Positions 8,110 through 17,595 are shown, numbered from the stretch's first letter. The stretch: DNA of 64,000 bases from Mariniphaga sp964559175 (GCA_964559175.1 CAZLGT010000009.1:1-64000), one strand, 5' to 3'. The notes: generated by a model from the letters alone, not told the origin. Translations and numbers: made by a program.

Positions 8110-8354
8110 TGTTTTAAATATTGAATGTTCGTTTTTTCCGAATCAAAAAAAAGCCAGTATTTCAAAAATATAAAATACTGGCTTTTTGCATCATTAAAAA
8201 GCTGAAAGGCTTTTCTTTTGAAAATCGTAGGATTACGTTTCAATTGTTCACTGATGAAACGCCGGAAATTGGAAAATTTGTTCCTCAGGCAGGCGGTTCT
8301 GCCACAAAAAAAAAGGTGATGGTACTTTTGGCGTTGCATCATGTTTCAAATGTA
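8110..8354 (-). promoter_or_regulatory. pyrBI leader with promoter, U-tract, pause hairpin and leader frame
   Basis: Minus-strand order: an exact Bacteroidota -7 box TACATTTG (8354-8347); a U9 tract (8314-8306); a small hairpin AAAAGC-CTTTCA-GCTTTT (8214-8197); a 13-bp terminator hairpin with a U8 tail (8185-8145); then 35 bases to the pyrB ATG. A 78-codon open frame (8342-8106) runs through the whole leader and ends by overlapping the pyrB start. The layout parallels the enterobacterial pyrBI leader, where low UTP stalls polymerase and lets a ribosome on the pyrL leader prevent termination. Promoter and hairpins are seen directly; the UTP response and translation of the frame are inference. 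The predicted start of transcription is so close to the first ATG that the mRNA may be leaderless. Confidence 0.55.
8145..8185 (-). terminator. Intrinsic terminator/attenuator before pyrB
   Basis: A 13-bp perfect stem (AAAGCCAGTATTT, 8150-8162, with AAATACTGGCTTT, 8173-8185) with a 10-base loop is followed on the minus strand by eight U residues. It precedes the pyrB start, so it can only work as an attenuator in this transcript. Confidence 0.8.
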
Positions 8355-8408
8355 ATATGCTTTCAGTTAAGCGGTATCATTTTTTGTTTCTATTTTTTCA
8401 CCAATTTA

Positions 8409-9026
8409 TTAACAGTCTCCTGCTTTTGAATGTTTTTTAATTTCAACCCCGTAAAATTGCCGAAGCAGGTCTTCGATGCGGTCTGCTTCCGATTTTCGTA
8501 CTGAAAAATCGAGCTCGCAGTCCAGTCCAAACCGGGTATCGGTAATGTTCAGATCCTCCTGTTTCATAATCAGCATTACCTCGTTCATCTCTTTATAGGT
8601 AAAATGCAGGGAAAAATGTTCTTTTATGATTCTGGTTACAATTTTGGCCTTGCTCAGTGCATCGGCAGTTGCCGCGCGGTAAGCATTTATCAGACCACTG
8701 GTGCCAAGCAGCGTACCACCGAAATAACGAACCACAACCACAAAAACATTGGTAAGCTCAAAGCTTTGTAGCTGGCCTAAAATGGGTTTTCCGGCGGTGG
8801 AGGAGGGTTCTCCGTCGTCGTTGGCCCGGTACTGAATTTCTTCGCAGCCAATACGCCAGGCATAGCAATGATGCCGGGCGCTGTGATGCTCTTTTTTAAG
8901 CCGGTTCAGAATTTCTCTGGTTTCCTCTTCCGTTTTCACTGGAAAAGCATACGCGAAGAACTTACTGCCCTTGTCTTTAAAATATCCTTCGCTCTTGCTT
9001 GCTATGGTTTTATAAGTGTCCATCAC
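8409..9026 (-). CDS. IMPACT/YigZ family protein
   Basis: A 205-residue protein of the YigZ/IMPACT (UPF0029) family. The conserved core is clear: HHSARHHCYAWRIG at ~47-60, then RANDDGEPSSTAGKPIL and VRYFGGTLLGTSGLINAYR, the family signature with its glycine-rich turns. The C-terminal ~70 residues (YKEMNEVMLIMKQEDL onward) form the small ferredoxin-like domain of bacterial members. The precise biochemical role in bacteria is not settled; eukaryotic IMPACT acts on translation control through GCN1. It overlaps the end of the EamA transporter gene by 4 bases, so the two are co-transcribed, and it lies upstream of the pyrB promoter. Confidence 0.92.
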   Translation of the reverse strand: MMDTYKTIASKSEGYFKDKGSKFFAYAFPVKTEEETREILNRLKKEHHSARHHCYAWRIGCEEIQYRANDDGEPSSTAGKPILGQLQSFELTNVFVVVVRYFGGTLLGTSGLINAYRAATADALSKAKIVTRIIKEHFSLHFTYKEMNEVMLIMKQEDLNITDTRFGLDCELDFSVRKSEADRIEDLLRQFYGVEIKKHSKAGDC

Positions 9027-9880
9027 AATAAAATATACAAACTAATGAATGCCAGAATGAGCCCGGCGATATTTATCCGGTTCATTTTTTCCTTAAAAAT
9101 AAAAAATCCTGCCGATGCCGACAAGGCAACAATCAGCATGTTGTTCAGGGCAAAAACCAGCGAGCTGTCGAGTTGACTCAGGTTCAGGGCACTAATAATG
9201 AAATAGAGCGAGCCAAAATTGGCCATTCCGAGCAATATTCCCAGTAAAAGGGTAGGGATGTGAGCAATTTTTCTGTCTTCTTTTCCGGGAAAAGCAACCA
9301 GGACACTGCCACACACAAAGGAGACAAAAAATACAAAGGTGGAAAAGGCTGCGGTTTGTTCGCCGGTTATCCGGGTTCCCTGAATAAATTTTATAAACGA
9401 GTCGGTAAAGCCGCTTCCCACAAATATCGCCAAAGGCAGAATAAACCACAGGAAATTTGTACGGCGGATGTTCTTTTTATAGAGCGTTAGAAGCACGGCT
9501 GCAACCGCAGTAATGAGCCCGGTAATTTTCCAAACCGAAACCGGTTCGTTAAACCAGTAGAGCGAAAAGAACACCGGAAACACCAGCGAAAGTTTATTGG
9601 CCAGTGTGGTAACCGTAACCCCGGCTTTTTGCGAAGAGGCGCCGATAAGAAAGAACATGGCGATATAAAGAATGCCCAATGCAATGGCAAAAGGTATCCA
9701 CTGGTTGTTGTTAAAAAACGGAGCCGGATTGAAGCGGAGGAAAAAGCCAAATCCGAGAATGGCAGCTGTGAGGTAGTTTACGGCAATGAGTGTTTTCAGC
9801 CGGCAAGAAAAACCACCTGCCCATTTAAAAATTACATAAATGGCTGTGGAAGAAACAATGCTTGCTGCCAGAAAAATCAT
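9023..9880 (-). CDS. EamA/DMT family membrane transporter
   Basis: A 285-residue integral membrane protein with about ten hydrophobic helices arranged as two five-helix repeats, as in the drug/metabolite transporter superfamily. The repeat ends are FSLYWFNEPVSVWKITGLIT near residue 115 and FFIFKEKMNRINIAGLILAF near the C-terminus: the family's F-x-E/K-x-hydrophobic-helix motif. It would carry a small metabolite across the inner membrane; the substrate cannot be read from sequence. It overlaps the YigZ-family gene by 4 bases and follows dnaA with only ~65 bases between, on the same strand. Confidence 0.85.
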   Translation of the reverse strand: MIFLAASIVSSTAIYVIFKWAGGFSCRLKTLIAVNYLTAAILGFGFFLRFNPAPFFNNNQWIPFAIALGILYIAMFFLIGASSQKAGVTVTTLANKLSLVFPVFFSLYWFNEPVSVWKITGLITAVAAVLLTLYKKNIRRTNFLWFILPLAIFVGSGFTDSFIKFIQGTRITGEQTAAFSTFVFFVSFVCGSVLVAFPGKEDRKIAHIPTLLLGILLGMANFGSLYFIISALNLSQLDSSLVFALNNMLIVALSASAGFFIFKEKMNRINIAGLILAFISLYILL

Positions 9881-9946
9881 ATTGAAAAGATGAATTGCAT
9901 GTGAACAGAAAGAAAAAAACCAGGCGATAACCCGGCTTTTCCTATA

Positions 9947-11392
9947 TTACATGGTTAATTTTTTCTCGATATCTTCTACATACTGCCTGAAATTTTTATC
10001 GGTATCTTTCAGGTTATTCACCGTTTTACAGGCATGAAGCACTGTTGCGTGGTCTTTATTCCCAATTTGGGCCCCAATGCTTGCCAGCGAATATTTTGTA
10101 AGGCTTTTTGAAAAATACATGGTGATTTGCCTGGCCTGCACAATTTCCCGCTTCCGGGTTTTGGTTTGAAGTGAGTCCACCGACATGTTGAAATAATCGC
10201 AAACCACTTTTGAAATGTATTCGATGGAAAGTTCCCTTCTTGAATTCTTTACCAGTTTGTTGATGAGTTTGGCGGTAAGGTCGAGGGTAATTTCTCTTTT
10301 GTTGAGCATGGATTGTGCCAACAGCGAAACCAGTGCGCCTTCCAATTCGCGCACGTTGTTCGAAACATGCGACGCAATGTATTCCATAACCTCCTCGGGC
10401 AGTGTAATGCCGTCTTTGTAAACTTTCCGGCGTAAAATTTCCATCCGGGTTTCAAAATCGGGAGTTTGCAGGTCAGCAGTCAGTCCCCATTTAAAGCGCG
10501 ACAGCAGTCGCTGTTCCATCCCTTTCAGCTCGATGGGCGGTTTGTCGGAAGTTAGTATCAGCTGTTTTCCGGTTTGGTGCAGGTGGTTAAAAATATGGAA
10601 AAAAGTTTCCTGTGTTTTTTCTTTTCCGGCAAATTCATGCACATCGTCGAGAATGAGCACATCAATCATCTGGTAAAAATGCAGAAAATCGTTTCGGTTG
10701 TTGTTGCGTGTAGCTTCAGTAAATTGGGTTTGAAATTTATTGGCATTTACATACAGCACTACCTTATCGGGCATTTGTTCTTTTACCTCGATACCGATGG
10801 CCTGTGCAAGATGGGTTTTTCCCAGGCCTGAGTTGCCGTAAATCATGAGCGGATTGAAGGCGGTGCCTCCGGGATTGCGTGCAACGGCATATCCGGCACT
10901 TCGGGCCAAACGGTTGCAGTCGCCTTCCACAAAATTCTCAAAAGTATTGTCGGGCTTCAGTTGCGGGTCGATTTGCAGTTTCTGAATTCCCGGAATAATG
11001 AATGGATTTTTGATGGATTTCTTTTCGTCGGCCCTCAAAGGAATGGTCAGCGGCTGGTTCTGTATTTTTGCAGTACTGTTGGTCGGATAGCTCACAGTGT
11101 AAGGTCCGCCGTTACTGCCATTGTTCCCATTGGCTGCCGGCCCCACAACTACATTATATTCCAGTTTGGCTCCATTTCCAAGCACCATACGCAGCGTCTT
11201 TCGTAAAATATCGATAAACTGCTCTTCGAGATACTCATAAAAAAAAGCACTGGGTACCTGAATCGTAAGTATTTTATTTTCGAGTTTTACGGGGTGTATG
11301 GGTTCAAACCAGGTTTTAAAACTGCTTCCAGGAACATTATCCCTGATAATGTCGAGGCATTTTTCCCACGCAGTTTGATGTTCGCTGTTCAT
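9947..11392 (-). CDS. dnaA: Chromosomal replication initiator DnaA
   Basis: A 481-residue DnaA, the AAA+ protein that opens the replication origin. Domain I is at residues ~1-80 (WEKCLDIIRD, FKTWFEPI), a variable linker rich in Asn, Gly and Pro at ~85-140, and the AAA+ domain from ~145 with Walker A GNSGLGKTH at 186-194 and Walker B VLILDDVHEF. The C-terminal DNA-binding domain has the signature NKDHATVLHACKTV. ATG 11392 gives the usual N-terminus. The start is preceded by ~280 bases of very AT-rich DNA. I could not identify a cluster of DnaA boxes there, so origin placement is not claimed. Confidence 0.98.
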   Translation of the reverse strand: MNSEHQTAWEKCLDIIRDNVPGSSFKTWFEPIHPVKLENKILTIQVPSAFFYEYLEEQFIDILRKTLRMVLGNGAKLEYNVVVGPAANGNNGSNGGPYTVSYPTNSTAKIQNQPLTIPLRADEKKSIKNPFIIPGIQKLQIDPQLKPDNTFENFVEGDCNRLARSAGYAVARNPGGTAFNPLMIYGNSGLGKTHLAQAIGIEVKEQMPDKVVLYVNANKFQTQFTEATRNNNRNDFLHFYQMIDVLILDDVHEFAGKEKTQETFFHIFNHLHQTGKQLILTSDKPPIELKGMEQRLLSRFKWGLTADLQTPDFETRMEILRRKVYKDGITLPEEVMEYIASHVSNNVRELEGALVSLLAQSMLNKREITLDLTAKLINKLVKNSRRELSIEYISKVVCDYFNMSVDSLQTKTRKREIVQARQITMYFSKSLTKYSLASIGAQIGNKDHATVLHACKTVNNLKDTDKNFRQYVEDIEKKLTM

Positions 11393-11676
11393 TTAAACTT
11401 GCCGGATTTTGAGGTTCTACAAAATTCTATTTTTAATTCCCGAAAACAAAAATTGCGAAAAAAAAGTTAAAAAAAAAATCATTTAACCCTTGATTTTTTT
11501 AAAAACTGTATATTGGTTTATCAATGAGGTCTTTAAAAAAATAATTTTTAAAAAAATACGTAAAACATTGATTAGCAAACACTTATTTTTAACAATTTGA
11601 TTGATAACAGCCTATCTGGTTGGTAGTGATAGGTGTACATTTTTCATAACAAACACTATTAACATTTTAACGTTAA
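11393..11676. other. AT-rich region upstream of dnaA
   Basis: There is no gene. The stretch has long A and T runs and must contain the dnaA promoter. Degenerate sequences such as TTTATCAATG and the complement of TGTTATCAATC resemble weak DnaA boxes, but none matches TTATCCACA, so neither autoregulation nor an origin is claimed. Confidence 0.4.
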
Positions 11677-12927
11677 TTACCTGATCGATTTAAGTGCTCT
11701 TTCCAATTTTATTAACCGCCCGTTTCGAAAAGCGACTATGGCGGCATCCGGAAATTTCCGGAGTGCATTTTCCTGAATTTCCATGATTTCGGCAAAAGAA
11801 TTTGTTTCTCCTGTGAGGTAAGTATAAGCTCCGCTCACTTCAAATTCTTCTACTGGTTCAAGTCCGCTGAAACGATCGGAATCCGGCGGAATTCTGTTTT
11901 CACTGGAAATCAGGTGAACTTTAAACACAATGTTCCCGGCAGCATTGTCGGGGGCATTGATATAGACCTTGCGGCCCAAATCGAGGGCCGAAAAGTTGAG
12001 ATAACGTTCCGGATTAACCCGGATGTCGGTCATCAGCAGGTTCAGATTGTCGGTAAGCAGTTCGATGGAACGGTAAAGTTCGTCGTCGTTGAGCAGTAAA
12101 CCGGCTGTATTGTTGGTGTTTTCCAGCCGGGCCAGCACCGTATTGATTTGCTCCGAAGCCTTAAGAATATTGGTAAGCAATGGCGAAACCTGTATCTGTG
12201 CCAGCGTATCGCTGAATGCCGAGAGGTTTTGCAGTGTTTTTTCAAATTCGCTGGTGTTGCGGCTAAAAGTGGTGGTAATGTGTTCCAGGTTGGAAACAAT
12301 GGTTCCCACATTTTCTTTTTCCGAAGCCACAATCTCCTGCAGGTCGGCAGTGGCCATTTCAATGTTAAAAATAGTCTGGTTTATGTTTTCGAAACTTTCC
12401 GACAGGTTTTTACGGGCATCTTCATTAAAAATAACGGTAAGCACCGTAATGGCCGAATCGATTGTGCCAAGCAGCTCTTCTGCCTTGTTTTTTATGGGAA
12501 GTACCTGCATACTAACCTGTTCCTTCAAATCGCTTTCCACATCGCCCGGAATGGTATCGTTGTTTGAATAAAAACCTTCGCCTGTTCCCAAATTGATTTT
12601 GATTGAACGGGTGCCCATCAAATCACTACTCACAATTTGCGCAACCGAATTCACCGGAAGTTTTACCGAAGCATCAATCATGAATGTTACCAACAGTCTT
12701 CCGCTATGGTCGGGTAAAAATCGGATGTTTTTTACCTGTCCGATTTTGTAACCGCTCAGCAGAACATCGTTCGATCCTGAAAGGCCGTCCACCCGTTCAT
12801 AGATCACATGATATTCATTGCTTTGTTTAAAAATATCATTTCCCTTCAGGTAGCTTAATCCCCAAATTAAAATGGCAATGGATGCAACTATTAATAATCC
12901 AAGCTTTGTATATTTCGAAACTTTCAT
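11677..12927 (-). CDS. MCE/MlaD family lipid-transport protein
   Basis: A 416-residue protein with an N-terminal membrane anchor (YTKLGLLIVASIAILIWGL, residues ~5-24) followed by a single MCE domain (~35-120) with the family pattern VDGLSGSNDVLLSGYKIGQV. The long middle part (~140-290) is helical and repetitive, as in MlaD/PqiB-type proteins that form a hexameric ring in the periplasm and pass phospholipids between membranes with an MlaE/MlaF ABC transporter. No MlaE or MlaF gene lies nearby, so the partners must be elsewhere. The C-terminal ~100 residues are not recognised. It diverges from the LptD-family gene, another outer-membrane biogenesis factor. Confidence 0.9.
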   Translation of the reverse strand: MKVSKYTKLGLLIVASIAILIWGLSYLKGNDIFKQSNEYHVIYERVDGLSGSNDVLLSGYKIGQVKNIRFLPDHSGRLLVTFMIDASVKLPVNSVAQIVSSDLMGTRSIKINLGTGEGFYSNNDTIPGDVESDLKEQVSMQVLPIKNKAEELLGTIDSAITVLTVIFNEDARKNLSESFENINQTIFNIEMATADLQEIVASEKENVGTIVSNLEHITTTFSRNTSEFEKTLQNLSAFSDTLAQIQVSPLLTNILKASEQINTVLARLENTNNTAGLLLNDDELYRSIELLTDNLNLLMTDIRVNPERYLNFSALDLGRKVYINAPDNAAGNIVFKVHLISSENRIPPDSDRFSGLEPVEEFEVSGAYTYLTGETNSFAEIMEIQENALRKFPDAAIVAFRNGRLIKLERALKSIR

Positions 12928-13111
12928 CTTTATACTTTATTTATTCATTCAAAAGAAAGGTAAAATTAGGGAATTCAAACAGGAATATCCCAAATTAAGG
13001 CAGAAAAAATAATTTTAGAATTATTTTGCATTTATTAGCGTACAGGTAAAGCCCTTATTTATATTTTTGCACGTCGAGCCAACAGGTTAAGCATTAAATG
13101 CAGAAAACATT

Positions 13112-15793
13112 TTGTACAAATTAGTATTAACATACCTTTTTGCTGTCATCCCCCTGATAGTTTTATGCCAGGAAACAGAAACACGGATTCGGAGGCCTGA
13201 ATTGGCGTTGCCCGATACGTTGGATATTCTTCCATCACAATCCGATACTCTTTTCCGCGGAGCCGGCGATGGAGAAACATTTACGACCGATTCCCTCGGC
13301 AGGCAGGATTCGCTGGTTGCACAAAGGGAAAAACCACCGGTTATTGAGGCTCCTATCGACTATCATGCCGAAGACTCCATTGTGGGTTCGTTCGACGGGC
13401 AAAAGGTGTATTTGTACAATAATGCAAAGGTTACATACCAGCAAATTGAGCTGACAGCCTATTTTATCGAACTCGATTTGGAGACCAAGGAAGTGTATGC
13501 CGAAGGAATTACCGATTCTACCGGTACGCTGGTACAAAAACCGGTTTTTAAAGACGGCAGGGAAGAGTTTGAATCGAAAAACCTCAGGTACAATTTTGAA
13601 ACGGAAAAAGGAATTATTACCGATGTGATAACTCAGCAGGGCGAAGGGTTTGTGCACAGCGAACGAACAAAAAAAATATCGAAGGATGCCTTTATCCTTA
13701 AGGACGGGAAATACACTACCTGCGATGCCGACCATCCGCATTTTTATCTGCACCTTACCAAGGCGAAAGTCATATCGAACAACAAAATCATTACCGGCCC
13801 GGCTTATATGGTACTGGAAGATTTTCCCATCTATTTTCCCATTTTGCCGTTTGGTTATTTTCCCAACTCGCCAACGTATTCTTCTGGTATTTTGGTGCCT
13901 ACCTACGGCGAAGAGAACAATCGTGGTTTTTTTCTTCGGGATGGCGGATATTACTGGGCCGCCAGCGAGTATTTCGATTTTGCCGTCCGCGGCGACATTT
14001 ACTCCAAGGGCTCCTGGGCAGGTAAAATGCACAGCAACTACCGTAAACGCTACAAATTCAGCGGTGGGCTCGATTTCAGGTACAATGTGAATGTATATGG
14101 TGAAAAAGGACAGGTGGACTATACCAGTTCTCCGCAATTTGCTGTTACCTGGAGCCACAGCCAGGATGCCAAAGCCAACCCGAATCAAACCTTTTCGGCC
14201 AGTGTGAATTTTTCTACCAGTGGTTACGACAGGCAGAATGCAATTTCTGCCGACCGGTACCTGCAAAACCAGAAGTCTTCGAGCATTTCATTTTCCAAAA
14301 AATTTGAAAACACACCATATAACCTGTCGGTGAACCTGAGGCATTCGCAAAACTCCCGCGACTCTTCACTTACCCTGTCGCTTCCCGAAATGACGTTCAG
14401 TATGGCCAAAATTTATCCATTCAGGGCAAAAGTTCGGGCCGGCTCTCTGAAATGGTACGAGAAGTTCGGAATTAACTATACAGGAAACCTGCGTAACTCC
14501 ATTACTGCGCACGAATCGGAAATTTTGCAAAAATCGTTTGCCCGCGACTGGAAGAACGGTATTAGGCACAACATTCCCATTTCGCTTCCAAGTTTTAATC
14601 TGTTCAACCATATCAATTTCAGTCCGGGATTCAGTTACAATGAAAAATGGTATTTTAAAAAATACGATTATACTTACCATGAAGACGGAGACTTTAATAA
14701 TCCACCGGGCATTCCCCGTAACATAGAGGTGGATACCATTTCGGGGTTGAACCGGGTGTATGATTATTCCTACAGCGTGAGTGCTTCTACCAATATTTAC
14801 GGTATGTACCTGCCATTGAACCCGGAATCGAAAGTACAGGGAGTACGACACAAAATGACCCCTTCGCTGAGTTTTAGCTACCGACCCGATTTTGGGGCTG
14901 AAAGGTTTGGATACTGGCAGGAAATTCCCATCGATACCACCGGAAGGGTAAGGTATTTCGATATTAATGATGGCGGAATTTACGGTGGATCTCCGGGACG
15001 GGGGGCTTCCGGGTCCATTTCTCTTTCGGTGAACAACAACCTGGAGGCAAAGGTGCTGAGTACACAAGATACCACAAAAACCGGTGGTGACGAAAATTTT
15101 AAAAAAGTGAAAATTATTGATAACCTGAGTTTTGGTACTTCCTATAATCTGATTGCCGACTCCCTGAACCTGGCGCCTGTTAATCTGAGGGCCAGAACTA
15201 CGGTTGCAGGGGTAAGCATCAATTTGGGCGGTGTGCTTGATCCTTACATGACTGATGATAACGGTGTAAAGATCCATAAATATGCATGGAACGAGCGCTC
15301 GGGCCTGGGCAAGCTGGGACGACTGACCCGTGCCAACCTTTCGTTTGGAATGAATTTCAGGTCGAAGCAAGGCCAGCAGCAAGCCCAGCAAAATCAGGAG
15401 CTGATTGAGGACGAGAATATATTGCCGGGAGATTACGAACATTACACCGATTTCAATATTCCCTGGGATTTCGGATTCGACTACAATTTTACCTACGCAG
15501 GACCAAGAAGACCATCGGAAAAGGGACGGATTACGCAAACCATCGGCTTAAGGGGAAATCTAAACCTGACCGATAAGTGGCGTATCAGTGCCAATACCAA
15601 CTTCGATATTATGGCACGTGAATTTTCATTTACCACCTTCAATGTGAACCGCGATTTGCACTGCTGGTCCATGGCATTCAACTTTGTGCCTTTTGGCTAT
15701 ATGAAAAGTTACAGCTTCACAATCAACGCCAAATCATCGATGCTGAAAGACCTCAAAATTCAAAAACGTCAAAGCCATTACGATTATTTTTAA
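13112..15793 (+). CDS. LptD/OstA-family outer-membrane assembly protein
   Basis: An 893-residue exported protein. After a signal peptide (~1-20) and a low-complexity stretch rich in Asp and Ser, residues ~90-220 form the OstA-like periplasmic domain (GQKVYLYNNAKVTYQQIEL, YAEGITDSTG), and ~230-890 a predicted beta-barrel ending in an aromatic-rich tail. LptD inserts lipopolysaccharide into the outer leaflet; the Bacteroidota form is divergent. The only usable start is TTG 13112, because the in-frame upstream stop is at 13088; an out-of-frame ATG at 13098 opens an 8-codon frame overlapping this start. A TATTTTTG box at 13062-13069 is a likely promoter. RidA and RimO genes follow on the same strand. 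Confidence 0.85.
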   Translation: MYKLVLTYLFAVIPLIVLCQETETRIRRPELALPDTLDILPSQSDTLFRGAGDGETFTTDSLGRQDSLVAQREKPPVIEAPIDYHAEDSIVGSFDGQKVYLYNNAKVTYQQIELTAYFIELDLETKEVYAEGITDSTGTLVQKPVFKDGREEFESKNLRYNFETEKGIITDVITQQGEGFVHSERTKKISKDAFILKDGKYTTCDADHPHFYLHLTKAKVISNNKIITGPAYMVLEDFPIYFPILPFGYFPNSPTYSSGILVPTYGEENNRGFFLRDGGYYWAASEYFDFAVRGDIYSKGSWAGKMHSNYRKRYKFSGGLDFRYNVNVYGEKGQVDYTSSPQFAVTWSHSQDAKANPNQTFSASVNFSTSGYDRQNAISADRYLQNQKSSSISFSKKFENTPYNLSVNLRHSQNSRDSSLTLSLPEMTFSMAKIYPFRAKVRAGSLKWYEKFGINYTGNLRNSITAHESEILQKSFARDWKNGIRHNIPISLPSFNLFNHINFSPGFSYNEKWYFKKYDYTYHEDGDFNNPPGIPRNIEVDTISGLNRVYDYSYSVSASTNIYGMYLPLNPESKVQGVRHKMTPSLSFSYRPDFGAERFGYWQEIPIDTTGRVRYFDINDGGIYGGSPGRGASGSISLSVNNNLEAKVLSTQDTTKTGGDENFKKVKIIDNLSFGTSYNLIADSLNLAPVNLRARTTVAGVSINLGGVLDPYMTDDNGVKIHKYAWNERSGLGKLGRLTRANLSFGMNFRSKQGQQQAQQNQELIEDENILPGDYEHYTDFNIPWDFGFDYNFTYAGPRRPSEKGRITQTIGLRGNLNLTDKWRISANTNFDIMAREFSFTTFNVNRDLHCWSMAFNFVPFGYMKSYSFTINAKSSMLKDLKIQKRQSHYDYF

Positions 15794-15805
15794 AATCTTA
15801 CAACT

Positions 15806-16183
15806 ATGAAACGAATTATTTCAACCGACAAAGCACCAAAGGCTATTGGTCCTTACAGTCAGGCTGTAGAGGCGAACGGCACACTTTACGTTGCCGGACA
15901 GGTTCCGCTAAATCCGGAAACCATGAAAGTGGTTGACGGAGGTATAAAGGAGCAAACGCTTCAGGTGATGAAAAACATTGAAGCCATCCTGAATGCTGCC
16001 GGGTATGAATTTCATAATGTGGTGAAATCCACATGTCTGCTGGCCGATATGAAGTATTTTAAAGAGATGAACGAGGTTTACGGTCAGTTTTATCCAGAAA
16101 ATCCGCCTGCACGGGCTGCATTTGCCGTGAAAGAACTGCCGCTGGGCGTGCTGGTTGAGATTGAAACGGTGGCGGCCCGGTAA
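15806..16183 (+). CDS. RidA family enamine/imine deaminase
   Basis: A 125-residue RidA (YjgF/YER057c/UK114) protein, which hydrolyses reactive 2-aminoacrylate-type enamines released by PLP enzymes. The typical N-terminus TDKAPKAIGPYSQAVEANG, VAGQVPLNPET in the middle and the signature PPARAAFAVKELPLGVLVEIE near the C-terminus, with the substrate-binding arginine, are present. It lies 12 bases after the LptD-family gene. Length is standard and the family call is secure; the exact substrate range is not visible. Confidence 0.96.
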   Translation: MKRIISTDKAPKAIGPYSQAVEANGTLYVAGQVPLNPETMKVVDGGIKEQTLQVMKNIEAILNAAGYEFHNVVKSTCLLADMKYFKEMNEVYGQFYPENPPARAAFAVKELPLGVLVEIETVAAR

Positions 16184-16253
16184 CAAGAATGAAACTCAAT
16201 TCATTTCTATTTAAGACAAATTTATCTTTACTTTGCCGAAAATTTGGAAAGAA

Positions 16254-17549
16254 ATGGAAAAGAAGCGCGTGAATGTGGTGACGATGGGGTGTTCGAAAAA
16301 CCTGGTGGATTCGGAAGTTTTGCTGAACCAAATGCAAAGAGGAGAGTTTGAGGTGATGCACGATTCAAGCGAAACCGGTTTCGATGCGGTTTTTGTGAAT
16401 ACCTGCGGATTTATTCACGACGCCAAGCAGGAATCCATCGACATGATTCTGGATTATGTGGACGCCAAAAAACGGGGCGATATTGGGAAATTGTATGTGA
16501 TGGGCTGCCTCTCCGAACGCTATCAGAAAGATTTGGAAAAGGAAATCCCAGAAGTGGACCGCTATTTTGGCAAGTTCGATTTGAAAGCCATGGTGGATGA
16601 ACTCCAGGTGAACTATTACCCGGAATACATTTACGAACGGAAAATCACAACCCCTTCGCATTATGCGTATTTGAAAATCGCCGAAGGCTGCAACCGTTCC
16701 TGTGCTTTTTGTGCCATTCCCATGATGACCGGCCGCCACAAGTCGCGAACCATCGAAAGTCTGATGAAGGAAGCCCGGTATCTGGCCAAAAAAGGAGTGA
16801 AGGAGATTTTATTGATTGCCCAGGAATTGTCCTACTACGGAATCGATATTTACGGGAAAAATCAACTGCCAGAGCTTATTGAAAAGATTTCGGAAATCGA
16901 AGGAATTGAGTGGATTCGGTTACATTATTTGTATCCCACTAAATTTCCTTACGAGATTTTGCCGGTCATGCGCGACAATCCGAAAGTGTGCAAATATCTT
17001 GACATGCCTTTGCAACACATTGCCAATCCGGTGCTTAAAAATATGTTGCGTCACGTTACCCGTGAAGAAACCGAAGCGCTCATTAAAAGAATTAAAGAAG
17101 AAGTGCCCGGTGTGATTTTACGCACCACCATGCTGGTGGGATTTCCGGGAGAAACAGAAGCCGATTTTGAGGAACTGAAACAATTCATCATCGATACCAA
17201 ATTCGAACGGCTGGGTGTTTTTACCTATTCCCACGAAGAAAATACATATGCTGCCAAAAAATTTCAGGACGATGTTCCCGAAGAAGTGAAGCAAGCCCGC
17301 GCCGATGAAATCATGGAAATTCAGCAGCAAATTTCGGCAGAATTGAACCGCCAGAAAATCGGGCAAACATTCAAAGTAATTATCGACAGGAAAGAGGATG
17401 ATTATTACGTGGGCCGCACCGAATACGATTCGCCCGAAGTGGACGGTGAAGTGCTTATTTCTTCGTCTTCAGAATTAAAAAAGGGCGAATTTCACCGCGT
17501 TAAAATAACAGGCGCCGAAGATTACGATTTGTTCGGAGAAGTGGCTTAA
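16254..17549 (+). CDS. rimO: Ribosomal protein S12 methylthiotransferase
   Basis: A 431-residue radical-SAM enzyme that adds a methylthio group to an aspartate of ribosomal protein S12. The N-terminal MTTase domain holds the cysteines of the auxiliary cluster (TMGCSKNLVDSE, NTCGFIHDAKQ, VMGCLSERY). The radical-SAM cluster motif CNRSCAFC is near residue 146, and a C-terminal TRAM domain starts around residue 365. The SKNLVDSE and FIHDAKQES forms separate RimO from MiaB. I start at ATG 16254; a TTG at 16233 would add seven residues of no recognisable kind. It follows ridA by ~70 bases and converges with the TPR gene at 17596. Confidence 0.96.
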   Translation: MEKKRVNVVTMGCSKNLVDSEVLLNQMQRGEFEVMHDSSETGFDAVFVNTCGFIHDAKQESIDMILDYVDAKKRGDIGKLYVMGCLSERYQKDLEKEIPEVDRYFGKFDLKAMVDELQVNYYPEYIYERKITTPSHYAYLKIAEGCNRSCAFCAIPMMTGRHKSRTIESLMKEARYLAKKGVKEILLIAQELSYYGIDIYGKNQLPELIEKISEIEGIEWIRLHYLYPTKFPYEILPVMRDNPKVCKYLDMPLQHIANPVLKNMLRHVTREETEALIKRIKEEVPGVILRTTMLVGFPGETEADFEELKQFIIDTKFERLGVFTYSHEENTYAAKKFQDDVPEEVKQARADEIMEIQQQISAELNRQKIGQTFKVIIDRKEDDYYVGRTEYDSPEVDGEVLISSSSELKKGEFHRVKITGAEDYDLFGEVA

Positions 17550-17595
17550 GAAAATTTCTTAGCTGATTTAAAATATTGATATTGTTATTTCGGTG

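Noticed and set aside
8121..8429. Plus-strand frame between pyrB and the YigZ-family gene
   Set aside because: It lies antisense to the pyrB leader and runs through both terminator arms; no promoter or family supports it.
11393..11676. Possible origin of replication beside dnaA
   Set aside because: The region is AT-rich, but no cluster of recognisable DnaA boxes is seen, and origin and dnaA are not always linked in this phylum.
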